10,372 nucleotides of DNA, from NCBI GenBank assembly GCA_947253305.1, contig CAMXYZ010000031.1, positions 1 through 10,372 of the forward strand. The letters run 5' to 3'. The position numbers and the translations under genes were made by a program. Below the pieces are notes generated by a model. The model ran no database searches. It worked only from the letters and a program-made list of their open reading frames with translations, and had not been told where the DNA came from. The DNA is from an uncultured Helcococcus sp. Its GTDB lineage: Bacteria > Bacillota > Clostridia > Tissierellales > Peptoniphilaceae. Below are positions 1-6,865 of the stretch, piece after piece; position 1 is the stretch's first letter; the number at the start of each line of letters is the position of its first letter.

Positions 1-31
1 GTCGGCAGCGTCAGATGTGTATAAGAGACAG
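1..31. other. Sequencing adapter remnant (Nextera-type transposon end), not genomic
   Basis: These bases match the Nextera read-1 transposase adapter lacking its first two bases; the last 19 bases (13-31) are the transposon mosaic end. This is artificial library sequence left on a contig end. It creates a false C-terminus (LSLIHI, then stop) on the minus-strand gene beside it. True genomic sequence begins at base 32. Confidence 0.97.
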
Positions 32-901
32 ACCAACATATGAGTAGATTAAATCATTTGCAGAATATCCTGTAATATCTGATTTACCTTCAGGATATCT
101 TTGTACAAATCCATATTTAAATGAATTTTCTTTTAACCATTTACTTTCTTCAGTATCTGCAAAATTTGCATCATTAAAACCTTTTTTAGTTAATCGTATA
201 GCTCTGCCCGTTCTTAATTCGTGATGATTAATATCTGGACTTTGAGCTCCTTCCATATTGATTTCTTCAAGGTTTTGATTTGAATTAATATATGTGTGCG
301 ATACGCTTACTGATAAGCCTTCCCTTCTCATAGCTTCAAACATAACCATCATCGCATTTTCTGTCTCTATATCGAATTTACCATAGAAATCTTCTGGTAT
401 ACTATAATCCTTTGTAACTATTAATACTCCATCCACCACTTTAAGTTCATTTTCTGAAGTATCTTCAAGTTGTTCTTGCTCAATATATGCTACTATATCT
501 CTATGTTTGATTTTGCTCCAGCCATTTTCAGTACCTTTATATTCTACATACTCTTCATCTTTAAGATTTAAAGCAACTTTCGCATCATTGCTAACTCTTG
601 TATAAGCAGCTGAATCAGTTTTTACTTTTTTAAAACTATAGGTCTTATCTGAATACTTTTCCACTTTTTTTTCCGCACTTATTTCTTCTGTATTAATTTC
701 TGTAGTTTCTTCTGTACTCAATATTCTGGCTGTATCAGCTTTAGCATTTCTTTCCATGAATCCCCACATATATGTCAAAGAAATGGTCAAAGTTCCAACA
801 ATCGATAACGCTATTACTCTTCTTTTAACTTTTCTTTTTTCTGCTTCTCTTTTTAATTTTCTTCTTAATTGATTTTGTTTAATATCCTTCTCAAGTCTCA
901 T
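32..901 (-). CDS. Membrane-anchored SH3-like/VanY-like (M15B) pseudo-peptidase, 3' truncated
   Basis: Partial gene of which 290 residues are genomic; the true stop lies beyond the contig end. A very basic cytoplasmic N-terminus (residues 1-28) precedes one membrane segment (about 29-49). An acidic Glu/Thr-rich linker follows, then an SH3-like segment (about 90-146, with NGWSKI and VAYIEQEQL), then a VanY/D-Ala-D-Ala carboxypeptidase-like domain (about 155 to the end). The domain is recognised by ESKWLKENSFKYGFVQRYP and GKSDITGYS...YVG. In active enzymes of the family the motifs are SxHxxGxAxD and ExWH. Here the first reads HELRTGRAIR (227-236), placing Leu at the zinc His and Arg at the zinc Asp. 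The second reads NDLI (282-285), losing the catalytic Glu and the third ligand. A surface-exposed, non-catalytic role is therefore inferred, perhaps peptidoglycan binding. The start is ATG at 901, after GGGGA; an in-frame TTG at 907 overlaps the ribosome-binding region and is unlikely. Confidence 0.8.
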
Positions 902-926
902 TTGCAATCCCCAATTTTTATCATTA

Positions 927-937
927 AATCAATTATA
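927..937 (-). promoter_or_regulatory. Possible -10 box for the VanY-like gene
   Basis: A TATAAT hexamer at 937-932 lies about 30 bases upstream of the ATG at 901 on the minus strand. The -35 position 17 bases further up reads TTTAAT, a weak match. The gap from murI (about 100 bases) is large enough for a separate promoter, but in such AT-rich DNA this is tentative. Confidence 0.35.
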
Positions 938-1002
938 CAATATATAGACATATAATTAAAGAGCTAAAATCAATTATTTTAGAAAAATCTAAATTATATT
1001 TG

Positions 1003-1800
1003 TTATAAATTAACAATGCTTATATCTTCAACTTTTACATTATCAATAATCGTGTTTGCATTTCTAAAAAAACTTTCTTTATTATCTGTCACTAGATAAT
1101 TAATGCTTCCTTTATTCCCATAAGCCAGCAAATCTAAGTTCTTCAGGCGATTATATGCCTCTTCCGCCAATTTAAATGCTGGATCTAATAAATTAACCCC
1201 CTCTCCAATTGATTGTGAAAAATAATCTGCCCATATTGGGTAGTGGGTGCATCCTAATACTAATAATTCAATATCTTTATTTCTATATTTTTTAATGTAT
1301 GAATCAACTATATCTCGTATTTCAGATTCATTTAAATTCTTGTTTTCTATACTAGGAACAATATCCACGCAAGCTTCTTTGTACAAATTTATATTTTCCG
1401 ACATTTCTCCTATTAATTTATCGTAAGTGCCTGCATCTACTGTAGCTTTAGTAGCTGCTAATAAAATATTCTTATCATTCTTATCTATCGAGTTTATAGC
1501 TGCTTCAACCACTGTAAGTATTGGCGTATCATAATCTTTTTTAATTTTGTCAATATTATAGGAAGACGCCGTATTACATGCAACTATTATCATCTTCACA
1601 TCTAATTTAATAAAATATTCAATTATTCTTCTAGATAATTTCTCGATAGTCTCACCATCTTTATCTCCATATGGACTATTCTCAAGGTCTGCTAAATAAA
1701 TATATTCTTCATCAGGCATAATTTTAATTAATTCCTTTAAAACAGTTAAGCCACCTACACCTGAATCGAATACAGCTATCTTTGAATTTCTATCCGACAT
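1003..1800 (-). CDS. murI: Glutamate racemase
   Basis: Interconverts L- and D-glutamate in the cytoplasm, supplying D-Glu for the peptidoglycan stem peptide. Its 265 residues are a normal family length. FDSGVGG (11-17) opens the first domain. The two catalytic cysteines are both present, Cys75 in ACNTAS and Cys184 in LGCTHYP, so the enzyme should be active without cofactor. The substrate-loop motif, usually GDTxxxPYG, reads ADLENSPYG (37-45): the Asp and PYG are kept while the preceding Gly and following Thr differ. The start is ATG at 1800, eight or so bases after a strong GGAGG. It lies downstream of veg across a hairpin terminator, so it may be expressed by read-through or from an unidentified promoter. 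The next gene downstream is the VanY-like envelope protein, a loose cell-wall association. Confidence 0.95.
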   Translation of the reverse strand: MSDRNSKIAVFDSGVGGLTVLKELIKIMPDEEYIYLADLENSPYGDKDGETIEKLSRRIIEYFIKLDVKMIIVACNTASSYNIDKIKKDYDTPILTVVEAAINSIDKNDKNILLAATKATVDAGTYDKLIGEMSENINLYKEACVDIVPSIENKNLNESEIRDIVDSYIKKYRNKDIELLVLGCTHYPIWADYFSQSIGEGVNLLDPAFKLAEEAYNRLKNLDLLAYGNKGSINYLVTDNKESFFRNANTIIDNVKVEDISIVNL

Positions 1801-1829
1801 GCTTCCTCCATTAATAATTTAGTATAAAT

Positions 1830-1853
1830 AAAAAAAAGCATCCAATGATGCTT
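1830..1853 (-). terminator. Intrinsic terminator after veg
   Basis: Read on the minus strand: AAGCATC, loop ATTG, GATGCTT, then an uninterrupted run of eight T. It starts six bases past the veg stop codon and ends about 30 bases before the murI start, so it should limit transcription from the strong veg promoters into murI. Confidence 0.85.
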
Positions 1854-1858
1854 CCTTA

Positions 1859-2101
1859 CTAACTTACAACTTTTATTTTCACAGTTGATGTTAAAATATC
1901 AGAATAAGTATATGAAACAGTTAAGCTTTCATCAAAATCGTTATCAACTTTTACTGTAAATAAATTAGGAAAGGCATTTTCTATATATCCTATTCTAGTT
2001 ACAATTCTTTTTCTGCCTTTGTCCGCTTTTAGTTGAACTTTTTTACCGATATTTTCTTCTACTTCACTTCTAATTGCTGCTAATGTGTCCATTTGTTTCA
2101 T
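1859..2101 (-). CDS. veg: Veg family protein
   Basis: An 80-residue protein of the Veg family (PF06257), small cytoplasmic beta-rich proteins of Gram-positive bacteria; Veg of Bacillus subtilis is reported to stimulate biofilm formation. Recognised by IGKKVQLKADKGRKR (18-32), the NLFTVKVD strand and the conserved VSYTYSDILT (62-71). The start is taken as ATG at 2101, with AAGGTG placed six bases before it. An in-frame GTG at 2110 overlaps that ribosome binding site and would only add three residues. As in Bacillus, it lies downstream of rsmA (ksgA), although two small redox genes intervene here. Expression should be strong, given two consensus promoters upstream. Confidence 0.93.
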   Translation of the reverse strand: MKQMDTLAAIRSEVEENIGKKVQLKADKGRKRIVTRIGYIENAFPNLFTVKVDNDFDESLTVSYTYSDILTSTVKIKVVS

Positions 2102-2138
2102 AAAAATCACCTTCTTCTATTTATACTTATGCATATGA

Positions 2139-2167
2139 ATTATAACACACCAGAAAAAAATAATCAA
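2139..2167 (-). promoter_or_regulatory. veg promoter P2 (proximal), sigma-A type
   Basis: Minus strand: -35 TTGATT (2167-2162), spacer of exactly 17 bases, -10 TATAAT (2144-2139). Transcription would start near 2132, about 30 bases before the veg ATG. Confidence 0.8.
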
Positions 2168-2169
2168 AT

Positions 2170-2198
2170 ATTATAACTAATCAAAGATTAAAAGTCAA
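2170..2198 (-). promoter_or_regulatory. veg promoter P1 (distal), sigma-A type
   Basis: Minus strand: -35 TTGACT (2198-2193), spacer of exactly 17 bases, -10 TATAAT (2175-2170). It sits two bases upstream of the P2 -35 box, so the P1 start site falls inside P2. The upstream flank is rich in A/T tracts, which could act as an UP element. Confidence 0.8.
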
Positions 2199-2302
2199 AT
2201 ATTTTTCTTATATTATTTTTATTATGAATTAATGCTATAATTAATACTAGATTAAATATTAGTAAAGCATAAATATGGGTATTTATTATCTAGAATTTTT
2301 TC

Positions 2303-2308
2303 TATAAT
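2303..2308 (+). promoter_or_regulatory. Possible -10 box for the DUF1858 gene
   Basis: TATAAT 21 bases before the ATG, without a recognisable -35 (TATTTA at the 17-base position). A second TATAAT at 2236-2241 is an alternative. The plus-strand promoter in this 218-base divergent region is therefore unresolved. Confidence 0.3.
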
Positions 2309-2328
2309 AAATGAAGGGAGATTATTAA

Positions 2329-2544
2329 ATGGGACAAAATGAAAATTTGGTTATTACTGGAGATATGATACTCGCTGATGTTATAAGATTGGAACCAAGA
2401 GTACTGGGAACTCTTATAACTTATGGTCTAGCATGTATAGGCTGTCCAGTGAGCCAATTAGAAACCGTAGAAGAGGCAGCTATAGTTCATGGTATAGAGC
2501 CAGATTTCCTGATTGAAGAATTAAATAAAGCAATTCAAAAATAA
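2329..2544 (+). CDS. DUF1858 / hybrid-cluster-associated redox disulfide domain protein
   Basis: A 71-residue protein of the DUF1858 family (PF08984), also described as the hybrid cluster protein-associated redox disulfide domain. Residues 10-35 form the conserved opening (TGDMILADVI, LEPRVLGTLITYGLA), followed by Cys36-Ile-Gly-Cys39-Pro and the C-terminal helices VEEAAIVHGIEPDFLIEELN. The CxxC pair suggests a redox-active disulfide or metal/sulfur binding; the exact role of the family is not established. Homologues are typical of anaerobes and are often near hybrid cluster proteins, but none is in this window. ATG at 2329 follows AAGGGAG at eight bases. It is monocistronic, converges on the glutaredoxin gene, and ends in a strong shared hairpin. 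Confidence 0.88.
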   Translation: MGQNENLVITGDMILADVIRLEPRVLGTLITYGLACIGCPVSQLETVEEAAIVHGIEPDFLIEELNKAIQK

Positions 2545-2550
2545 TAGAAA

Positions 2551-2587
2551 AATGCAGTGATTGTTTAATCACTGCATTCATTTTTTA
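2551..2587. terminator. Bidirectional terminator between DUF1858 and glutaredoxin genes
   Basis: A perfect 12-bp inverted repeat, AATGCAGTGATT (2551-2562) and AATCACTGCATT (2567-2578), with a four-base loop. It is followed on the plus strand by CATTTTTT and on the minus strand by TTTCTATTATTTTT. It closes the plus-strand DUF1858 transcript and the minus-strand glutaredoxin transcript. Confidence 0.9.
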
Positions 2588-2594
2588 TTGTTTT

Positions 2595-2825
2595 TTATAG
2601 TCCTAATAAATCTGTTAGTCTATTTTTGTCGAAACCAACAATTTCTTCTTCATCCACTATAATTACTGGAACACCTCTGTATCCCTTTTCAATTAAATCA
2701 TTTCTTGCTTCTTCGCTTTGTGTTACATTTTTTTCTTCAAATTCAACATTATTTGAATCTAAGAAATCTTTTGCTGCTACACAATAAGGACATGTGTCTG
2801 ATGTATAAACTGTTACTTTTGCCAT
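2595..2825 (-). CDS. Glutaredoxin-like thiol-disulfide oxidoreductase (CPYC)
   Basis: A 76-residue thioredoxin-fold protein covering a minimal glutaredoxin/NrdH-like fold. The active site is Cys12-Pro-Tyr-Cys15 after the first beta strand (KVTVYTSD). The cis-proline lies in GVPVI (Pro53), and GFDKNRL (64-70) is the usual C-terminal substrate-side motif. It should reduce disulfides in the cytoplasm; whether its electron donor is glutathione, thioredoxin reductase or another system cannot be told. It is not next to a ribonucleotide reductase, so NrdH is not claimed. ATG at 2825 follows AAGGAGA. It lies 88 bases downstream of rsmA with no terminator visible between, so it may be the last gene of the metG operon, though TATAAT-like elements in the gap leave a separate promoter possible. 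Confidence 0.9.
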   Translation of the reverse strand: MAKVTVYTSDTCPYCVAAKDFLDSNNVEFEEKNVTQSEEARNDLIEKGYRGVPVIIVDEEEIVGFDKNRLTDLLGL

Positions 2826-2913
2826 TTTAATTCTCCTTTTTATTATAATTAATCTTGTTTTGTTTTAATCAACTTTTCAAGTCGCAATCCTATTATACCC
2901 TTTGAATATTTTT

Positions 2914-3780
2914 CTAAACACGCTTTTCAATTTCTTTTGAAATACTTATATAATCTTCTAAAGACAAGTCTTCAGCTCTAAGATTTGATGAGATATCGAG
3001 ATCTTCTAATATTTCTTTTAAAATGCTTTTATTTAGTCCTAAGTTAACATCTGTAGTCAAAGAATTTAAGATATTCTTTCTTCTTTTTGTAAATCCGCCT
3101 CTCATCAATTTGAAAAATATATCTTTATCGACATCAGGTAAATTTTCCTTCATTTCTAAATCGATCACGACACTATCGATTTTAGGTTGAGGCATAAAAA
3201 CTCTTTTAGGAACATCTATAATCTTAGATGGTGTCGCATAAAAGTTTGTAAATACAGTAAGTGAACCATAAGTTTTATTCCCAGGACTAGCAAGCATCCT
3301 TTCACCGACTTCTTTTTGTATCATGAAAGTCATTGATTCAATATTTAAGTCACTTTCTAATAGTCTCTCTAATATTGGTGTTGTTATGTAATAAGGAAGA
3401 TTTGCTACAACCTTAAAAGGCTCTTTCCCAAATTGATCTTTAATCATTTTTTTTAAGTCTATTTTTAATACATCTCCGTTCACGAGCGTAAAATTATCAA
3501 AATCACCCAGAGTTTGCATGAGTACAGCATTCAATCTTTCGTCAATTTCCACAGATACAACTTTTTTCGCATTGAGTAATAACTCTTCAGTTAGAGTACC
3601 GAATCCTGGTCCTATTTCTAAAACATTATCTTTCTTTGTAATTCTAGCTCCTTCAGATATAGCTCTAACGATATTTCCATCTACTAAGAAGTTTTGCCCT
3701 AATGATTTTGAAAATTTAAAATCAAAAAAGTTCAATAGTTCTTTTACAACTTTTGGCGAGTATAGTCTTTCTCTATTCAT
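2914..3780 (-). CDS. rsmA: 16S rRNA (adenine1518-N6/adenine1519-N6) dimethyltransferase
   Basis: Also called KsgA. It dimethylates two adjacent adenines in the 3' terminal hairpin of 16S rRNA during late 30S assembly, using S-adenosylmethionine. The 288 residues are of normal length. KSLGQNFL (25-32) is the family N-terminal signature. LEIGPGFGTLT (54-64) is SAM motif I, with the acidic Glu78/Asp80 at the ribose. NLPYY (127-131) is the catalytic motif IV, followed by FMPQPKIDS (195-203). The start is ATG at 3780, six bases after GGAGG; the in-frame TTG at 3792 overlaps that site and is rejected. The ATG overlaps the end of rnmV by eight bases, implying translational coupling; this rnmV-ksgA adjacency is also found in Bacillus. 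Confidence 0.96.
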   Translation of the reverse strand: MNRERLYSPKVVKELLNFFDFKFSKSLGQNFLVDGNIVRAISEGARITKKDNVLEIGPGFGTLTEELLLNAKKVVSVEIDERLNAVLMQTLGDFDNFTLVNGDVLKIDLKKMIKDQFGKEPFKVVANLPYYITTPILERLLESDLNIESMTFMIQKEVGERMLASPGNKTYGSLTVFTNFYATPSKIIDVPKRVFMPQPKIDSVVIDLEMKENLPDVDKDIFFKLMRGGFTKRRKNILNSLTTDVNLGLNKSILKEILEDLDISSNLRAEDLSLEDYISISKEIEKRV

Positions 3781-4333
3781 TTGAACCTCCAATCTTTGAC
3801 AGGGCTTTTTCGAACTCTTCCCTAGTTATACCATATGAATTTAATTTAATTAATAATTGTTTAGCATTACAATAAGATACTGATAATTCTTTGCATAATG
3901 CAATTCTCTTTTCTTTAGATCCTTCAGCTCCAGAAAGGCCATTATCTACAATATCTTTCGAATCAAATACTTCTTCAGAATCATAGTATATAGGTCTAGC
4001 CCTCTCTATAGCCGCAATAATCGCTTCATCTGAAGCGTTTTCCACTCCGATACTAGCATTCTTGGTAGCTGATTTTTTAGTTAGACTTGCAAATTTAGCA
4101 TTAGGTATAAAATCTCTAATCTTATTTTCAATTCTTTTTCCTGCATAATCTGGATCTGTTAATACTATTATCCCCTTTTTTTCATTTAACTCATATAACT
4201 CTATTAGTTTTTCTTTTTTAAAGCCTAAACCATGAGTTGCTATTACATCAATATTTCCATCATATGCTCTTTTTACAGCAATAATATCGTCTTTACCTTC
4301 AACAACTATTATTTCTTTAATTTTCTTTTTCAT
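3773..4333 (-). CDS. rnmV: Ribonuclease M5 (5S rRNA maturase)
   Basis: Cleaves both sides of precursor 5S rRNA, in Bacillus with ribosomal protein L18 as cofactor. The 186 residues carry an N-terminal TOPRIM domain: VVEGKDD with Glu12, and VLTDPDYAG with Asp60 and Asp62, the expected metal-binding acidic residues. GVENASDEAI (97-106) and the C-terminal GLSGAEGSKEKR and NSYGITREEF (132-143, 165-174) match the family. ATG at 4333 lies inside the last codons of tatD (17-base overlap) behind only a weak GGAA, so translation probably depends on ribosomes finishing tatD. It overlaps rsmA downstream by eight bases. Confidence 0.95.
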   Translation of the reverse strand: MKKKIKEIIVVEGKDDIIAVKRAYDGNIDVIATHGLGFKKEKLIELYELNEKKGIIVLTDPDYAGKRIENKIRDFIPNAKFASLTKKSATKNASIGVENASDEAIIAAIERARPIYYDSEEVFDSKDIVDNGLSGAEGSKEKRIALCKELSVSYCNAKQLLIKLNSYGITREEFEKALSKIGGSNE

Positions 4334-5108
4334 AATTTATTCCAAAAAAATCTATAGTGTTTTTGTTAGTCTGTTCTCTTATATAATCAATGTCTTCAAC
4401 TCTCATCTCTGCAAATCTCTGCGCTACAAAATGGGTATATTTAGGTTCATTTCTCTTTCCTCTATGAGGATGTGGAGTTAAATAAGGCGCATCCGTCTCT
4501 AATAAAACTCTATCTAAAGGGACATTTTCTACTACTTTAATTAAGTTCTTTGCATTTTTAAAACTTATCATTCCACCTAAAGAAATATAAAAGCCTAGTT
4601 CTAAGTATTTCTGACAATCTTCCCATGTCTCATTGAATGAATGAAGCAGTACTTTGTAATCTCTCGCATGTTTTTTCAAAATTTCATATGTATCCTCAAA
4701 AGCCTCACGAGAATGTATAACTATAGGAAGATTCAATTCTTTAGCTAAGTAAATTTGATCTATAAATACTTCTTTTTGCTTTTCAATCGGAGAAAATTCA
4801 TAATGATAATCAAGTCCAATCTCGCCAATAGCAAGAACTTTGTCGTTATCTTTTGCCATTTTTTTATATTTTTCTCTCAATTTTTCATCATAATATTTAG
4901 CCTCATGTGGGTGCGTACCTACCATGGCATACATCTTTTCATATTTATTTGCCATCTCGATTGATTTTTCACTAGATTCTATATCGACTGCTGGATTAAT
5001 TACAAAAAGAACTTTGTCTTCTTCAAAATTTTCTATTATTACTTCTCTATCCTCGTCAAATCTAGTAGAATCGAGATGTGCATGTGAGTCTATAATATAT
5101 TCTTTCAT
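4317..5108 (-). CDS. tatD: TatD family metal-dependent deoxyribonuclease
   Basis: A 263-residue TIM-barrel hydrolase of the TatD family (YabD in Bacillus), cytoplasmic, with reported DNase/exonuclease activity. All expected metal ligands are visible: His9 and His11 in DSHAHLD, Glu96 in IGEIGLDYHY, His132 in VIHSREA, His156 in LLHSFNE and Asp206 in LLETDAPYLTPHP. The usual HCFSG around the fifth ligand reads HSFNE, a variant but with the His kept. The start is chosen at ATG 5108, directly before the conserved IIDSHAHLD; a GGAG lies 12 bases upstream, rather far. An in-frame TTG at 5126 would add six residues but overlaps that GGAG. It lies 27 bases downstream of metG and overlaps rnmV, the standard Firmicutes order. 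Confidence 0.94.
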   Translation of the reverse strand: MKEYIIDSHAHLDSTRFDEDREVIIENFEEDKVLFVINPAVDIESSEKSIEMANKYEKMYAMVGTHPHEAKYYDEKLREKYKKMAKDNDKVLAIGEIGLDYHYEFSPIEKQKEVFIDQIYLAKELNLPIVIHSREAFEDTYEILKKHARDYKVLLHSFNETWEDCQKYLELGFYISLGGMISFKNAKNLIKVVENVPLDRVLLETDAPYLTPHPHRGKRNEPKYTHFVAQRFAEMRVEDIDYIREQTNKNTIDFFGINYEKEN

Positions 5109-5135
5109 TATTTTTAACTGCTCCAAATCTTTTTA

Positions 5136-6740
5136 TTATTCGTTTGATTTCCCAGATCTTTCCTTAAATAATTTTTCATTAGCTTCTTTAAGTCTAATTA
5201 ACTCTTTTTCAATATCTAAACGATCAAAAAGATTCTTTCCTTTCTGAACTTTGGAACCTACTGGATATTTACCAAATTTTCTAGCACTATTCCATCCCAT
5301 ATTTTCTATTCCTAATTGTTCAAATATCTTTTCTGAAGTATGTGTAATAAAAGGCTCTATTAATTGAGCGATTATTCTAATCACTTCAATCAAATTATAT
5401 AAAACCGAATCTAATCTTTCCTTGTCTTCTTTAATTAATATCCATGGTGTTGTTTCATCGATATATTTATTCGCCCTTCTCACAAGTGTCCATATATCTT
5501 CTAAAGCTAATGAGAATGCAAAATCTTCCATATGATTTTCAACTTTTCCAATTATTGATTCAGCAAAATCTTGCAATTCTTTATCAATTTCTTTATTATC
5601 TGTAATTTCTTTAACTATACCATCATTGTATTTTTCGACCATAGCAATTGATCTAGATACTAAATTACCTAAATCATTTACTAAATCTGAATTAACACGA
5701 TTTAAGAATCTTTCATTATTAAATGAACCATCTTGACCAAAGGTAAATTCTCTTAAAATCACATATTTTAGAGCATCAATTCCATAGAGTTCGATAATTG
5801 GTTCGGCATATACAACATTTCCTAATGACTTACTCATCTTAATGTCGTCAAATAAGATCCAACCATGTGAAAACACCCTCTTTGGTAGTTCATAGTCTAG
5901 AGCCATTAGTAAAGCCGGCCAAATTATACTGTGGAATCTAACTATTTCTCTACTCATTAGATGAACGCTAGCTGGCCAATAATGATTGAATTTCTCTTCA
6001 TCTTCTCCTAGACCAATACCAGTTAAATAAGATGTCAAAGCATCTATCCAAACATAAATAACATGGTTTTCATCAAAAGGTACTTCTACTCCCCAGTCTA
6101 AGGATTCCTTTGTTCTTGTAACAGATAAATCCTCTAATCCTTTATCCAAGAAATTATTTATCATTTCTCTCTTATTAGATTCTGGCTGTAAAAATTCTGG
6201 ATGGTCTTCATAATGTTTCTTTAATTTGTCTGTGTATTTTGACAATTTGAAGAAATAAGATTCCTCTCTTTCTTTTGTTACAGGTCTACCACATTCTGGA
6301 CAGTTTCCATTTTCATCTAATTGTGATTCAGTCCAAAATGATTCGTCCGGCTTACAATAATAACCTTCATATACACCCTTATATATTTCACCCTTGTCAT
6401 AAAGCTTCTTAAATATATTTTGTACATTCTTTACATGATTATCATCTACAGTTCTTACAAAATAATCATAATCAATCTCTAATTTTGACCATAATTCTTT
6501 AGTAGCTTCTACTATCTTAGTAGTGAATTCTATAGGTTTTAGACCTCTTTTTTCTGCTTCTTCTTTAATTTTTTGTCCGTGCTCATCTGTTCCTGTAACT
6601 AGATAAGCATCATATCCTTGAATCTTTTTGAATCTTTTCAAAGAATCTGCAGCTATTGTTGTATATGTATGACCTAAATGTAAATTCCCATTTGGATAAT
6701 AAATTGGGGTTGTAATGTAATAAGGTTTTTTATTTTCCAT
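5136..6740 (-). CDS. metG: Methionyl-tRNA synthetase, short form
   Basis: Charges tRNA-Met with methionine using ATP. The 534 residues have the class I catalytic core: TPIYYPNGNLHLGHTYTT containing the HIGH-like HLGH (21-24), the TGTDEHG strand (49-55), the zinc-bearing connective domain, and KMSKS (301-305). An all-helical anticodon domain runs to about residue 500, with a Lys/Glu-rich helical tail. The C-terminal tRNA-binding (EMAP-like) domain of the longer Bacillus-type enzyme (about 660 residues) is absent. The zinc knuckle reads Cys129-Lys-Pro-Asp132...Cys147-Pro-Glu-Cys150, so one usual Cys is Asp. ATG at 6740 follows a strong GGGAGG. It leads the tatD-rnmV-rsmA operon from a consensus promoter and has no long leader, so no T-box is present. 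Confidence 0.96.
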   Translation of the reverse strand: MENKKPYYITTPIYYPNGNLHLGHTYTTIAADSLKRFKKIQGYDAYLVTGTDEHGQKIKEEAEKRGLKPIEFTTKIVEATKELWSKLEIDYDYFVRTVDDNHVKNVQNIFKKLYDKGEIYKGVYEGYYCKPDESFWTESQLDENGNCPECGRPVTKEREESYFFKLSKYTDKLKKHYEDHPEFLQPESNKREMINNFLDKGLEDLSVTRTKESLDWGVEVPFDENHVIYVWIDALTSYLTGIGLGEDEEKFNHYWPASVHLMSREIVRFHSIIWPALLMALDYELPKRVFSHGWILFDDIKMSKSLGNVVYAEPIIELYGIDALKYVILREFTFGQDGSFNNERFLNRVNSDLVNDLGNLVSRSIAMVEKYNDGIVKEITDNKEIDKELQDFAESIIGKVENHMEDFAFSLALEDIWTLVRRANKYIDETTPWILIKEDKERLDSVLYNLIEVIRIIAQLIEPFITHTSEKIFEQLGIENMGWNSARKFGKYPVGSKVQKGKNLFDRLDIEKELIRLKEANEKLFKERSGKSNE

Positions 6741-6779
6741 TTTTCCTCCCTAAATGATATTGAAGTTTTAATATTTTAT

Positions 6780-6808
6780 ATTATATCAATCTATCTTTTT
6801 TTATTCAA
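6780..6808 (-). promoter_or_regulatory. metG operon promoter, sigma-A type
   Basis: Minus strand: -35 TTGAAT (6808-6803), 17-base spacer, -10 TATAAT (6785-6780). The inferred start near 6773 gives a leader of about 33 bases before the metG ATG. Confidence 0.75.
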
Positions 6809-6836
6809 TGAATCATCTATTTTCTAAGCTTATAGT

Positions 6837-6865
6837 TTGACTATATGTTTTAATTAAAATATAAT
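6837..6865 (+). promoter_or_regulatory. tyrS operon promoter, sigma-A type
   Basis: -35 TTGACT (6837-6842), 17-base spacer, -10 TATAAT (6860-6865). The inferred start near 6872 gives a leader of about 29 bases, too short for a T-box riboswitch. Confidence 0.8.

Noticed and set aside
960..992. Inverted repeats CTAAAAT/ATTTTAG after murI
   Set aside because: The stem is short and made almost only of A/T pairs, with a poor T tract (CTCTTTAATT) after it. In DNA this AT-rich it cannot be distinguished from chance, so no terminator is called.
2826..2913. Possible glutaredoxin promoter (TATAAT-like sequences) and small CGACTT/AAGTTG hairpin in the rsmA-glutaredoxin gap
   Set aside because: The -35 boxes have wrong spacing (15 or 19 bases) and the hairpin has no T tract, so neither a promoter nor a terminator can be supported.
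3518..3784. Plus-strand open frame of 88 codons
   Set aside because: It lies antisense to rsmA, has a Ser/Asn/Phe-rich composition typical of the reverse complement of a coding region, and has no ribosome binding site.
4755..5247. Two plus-strand open frames of 69 and 107 codons
   Set aside because: They are antisense to tatD and the 3' end of metG; their Phe/Ile/Ser-rich composition and lack of start signals mark them as shadows.
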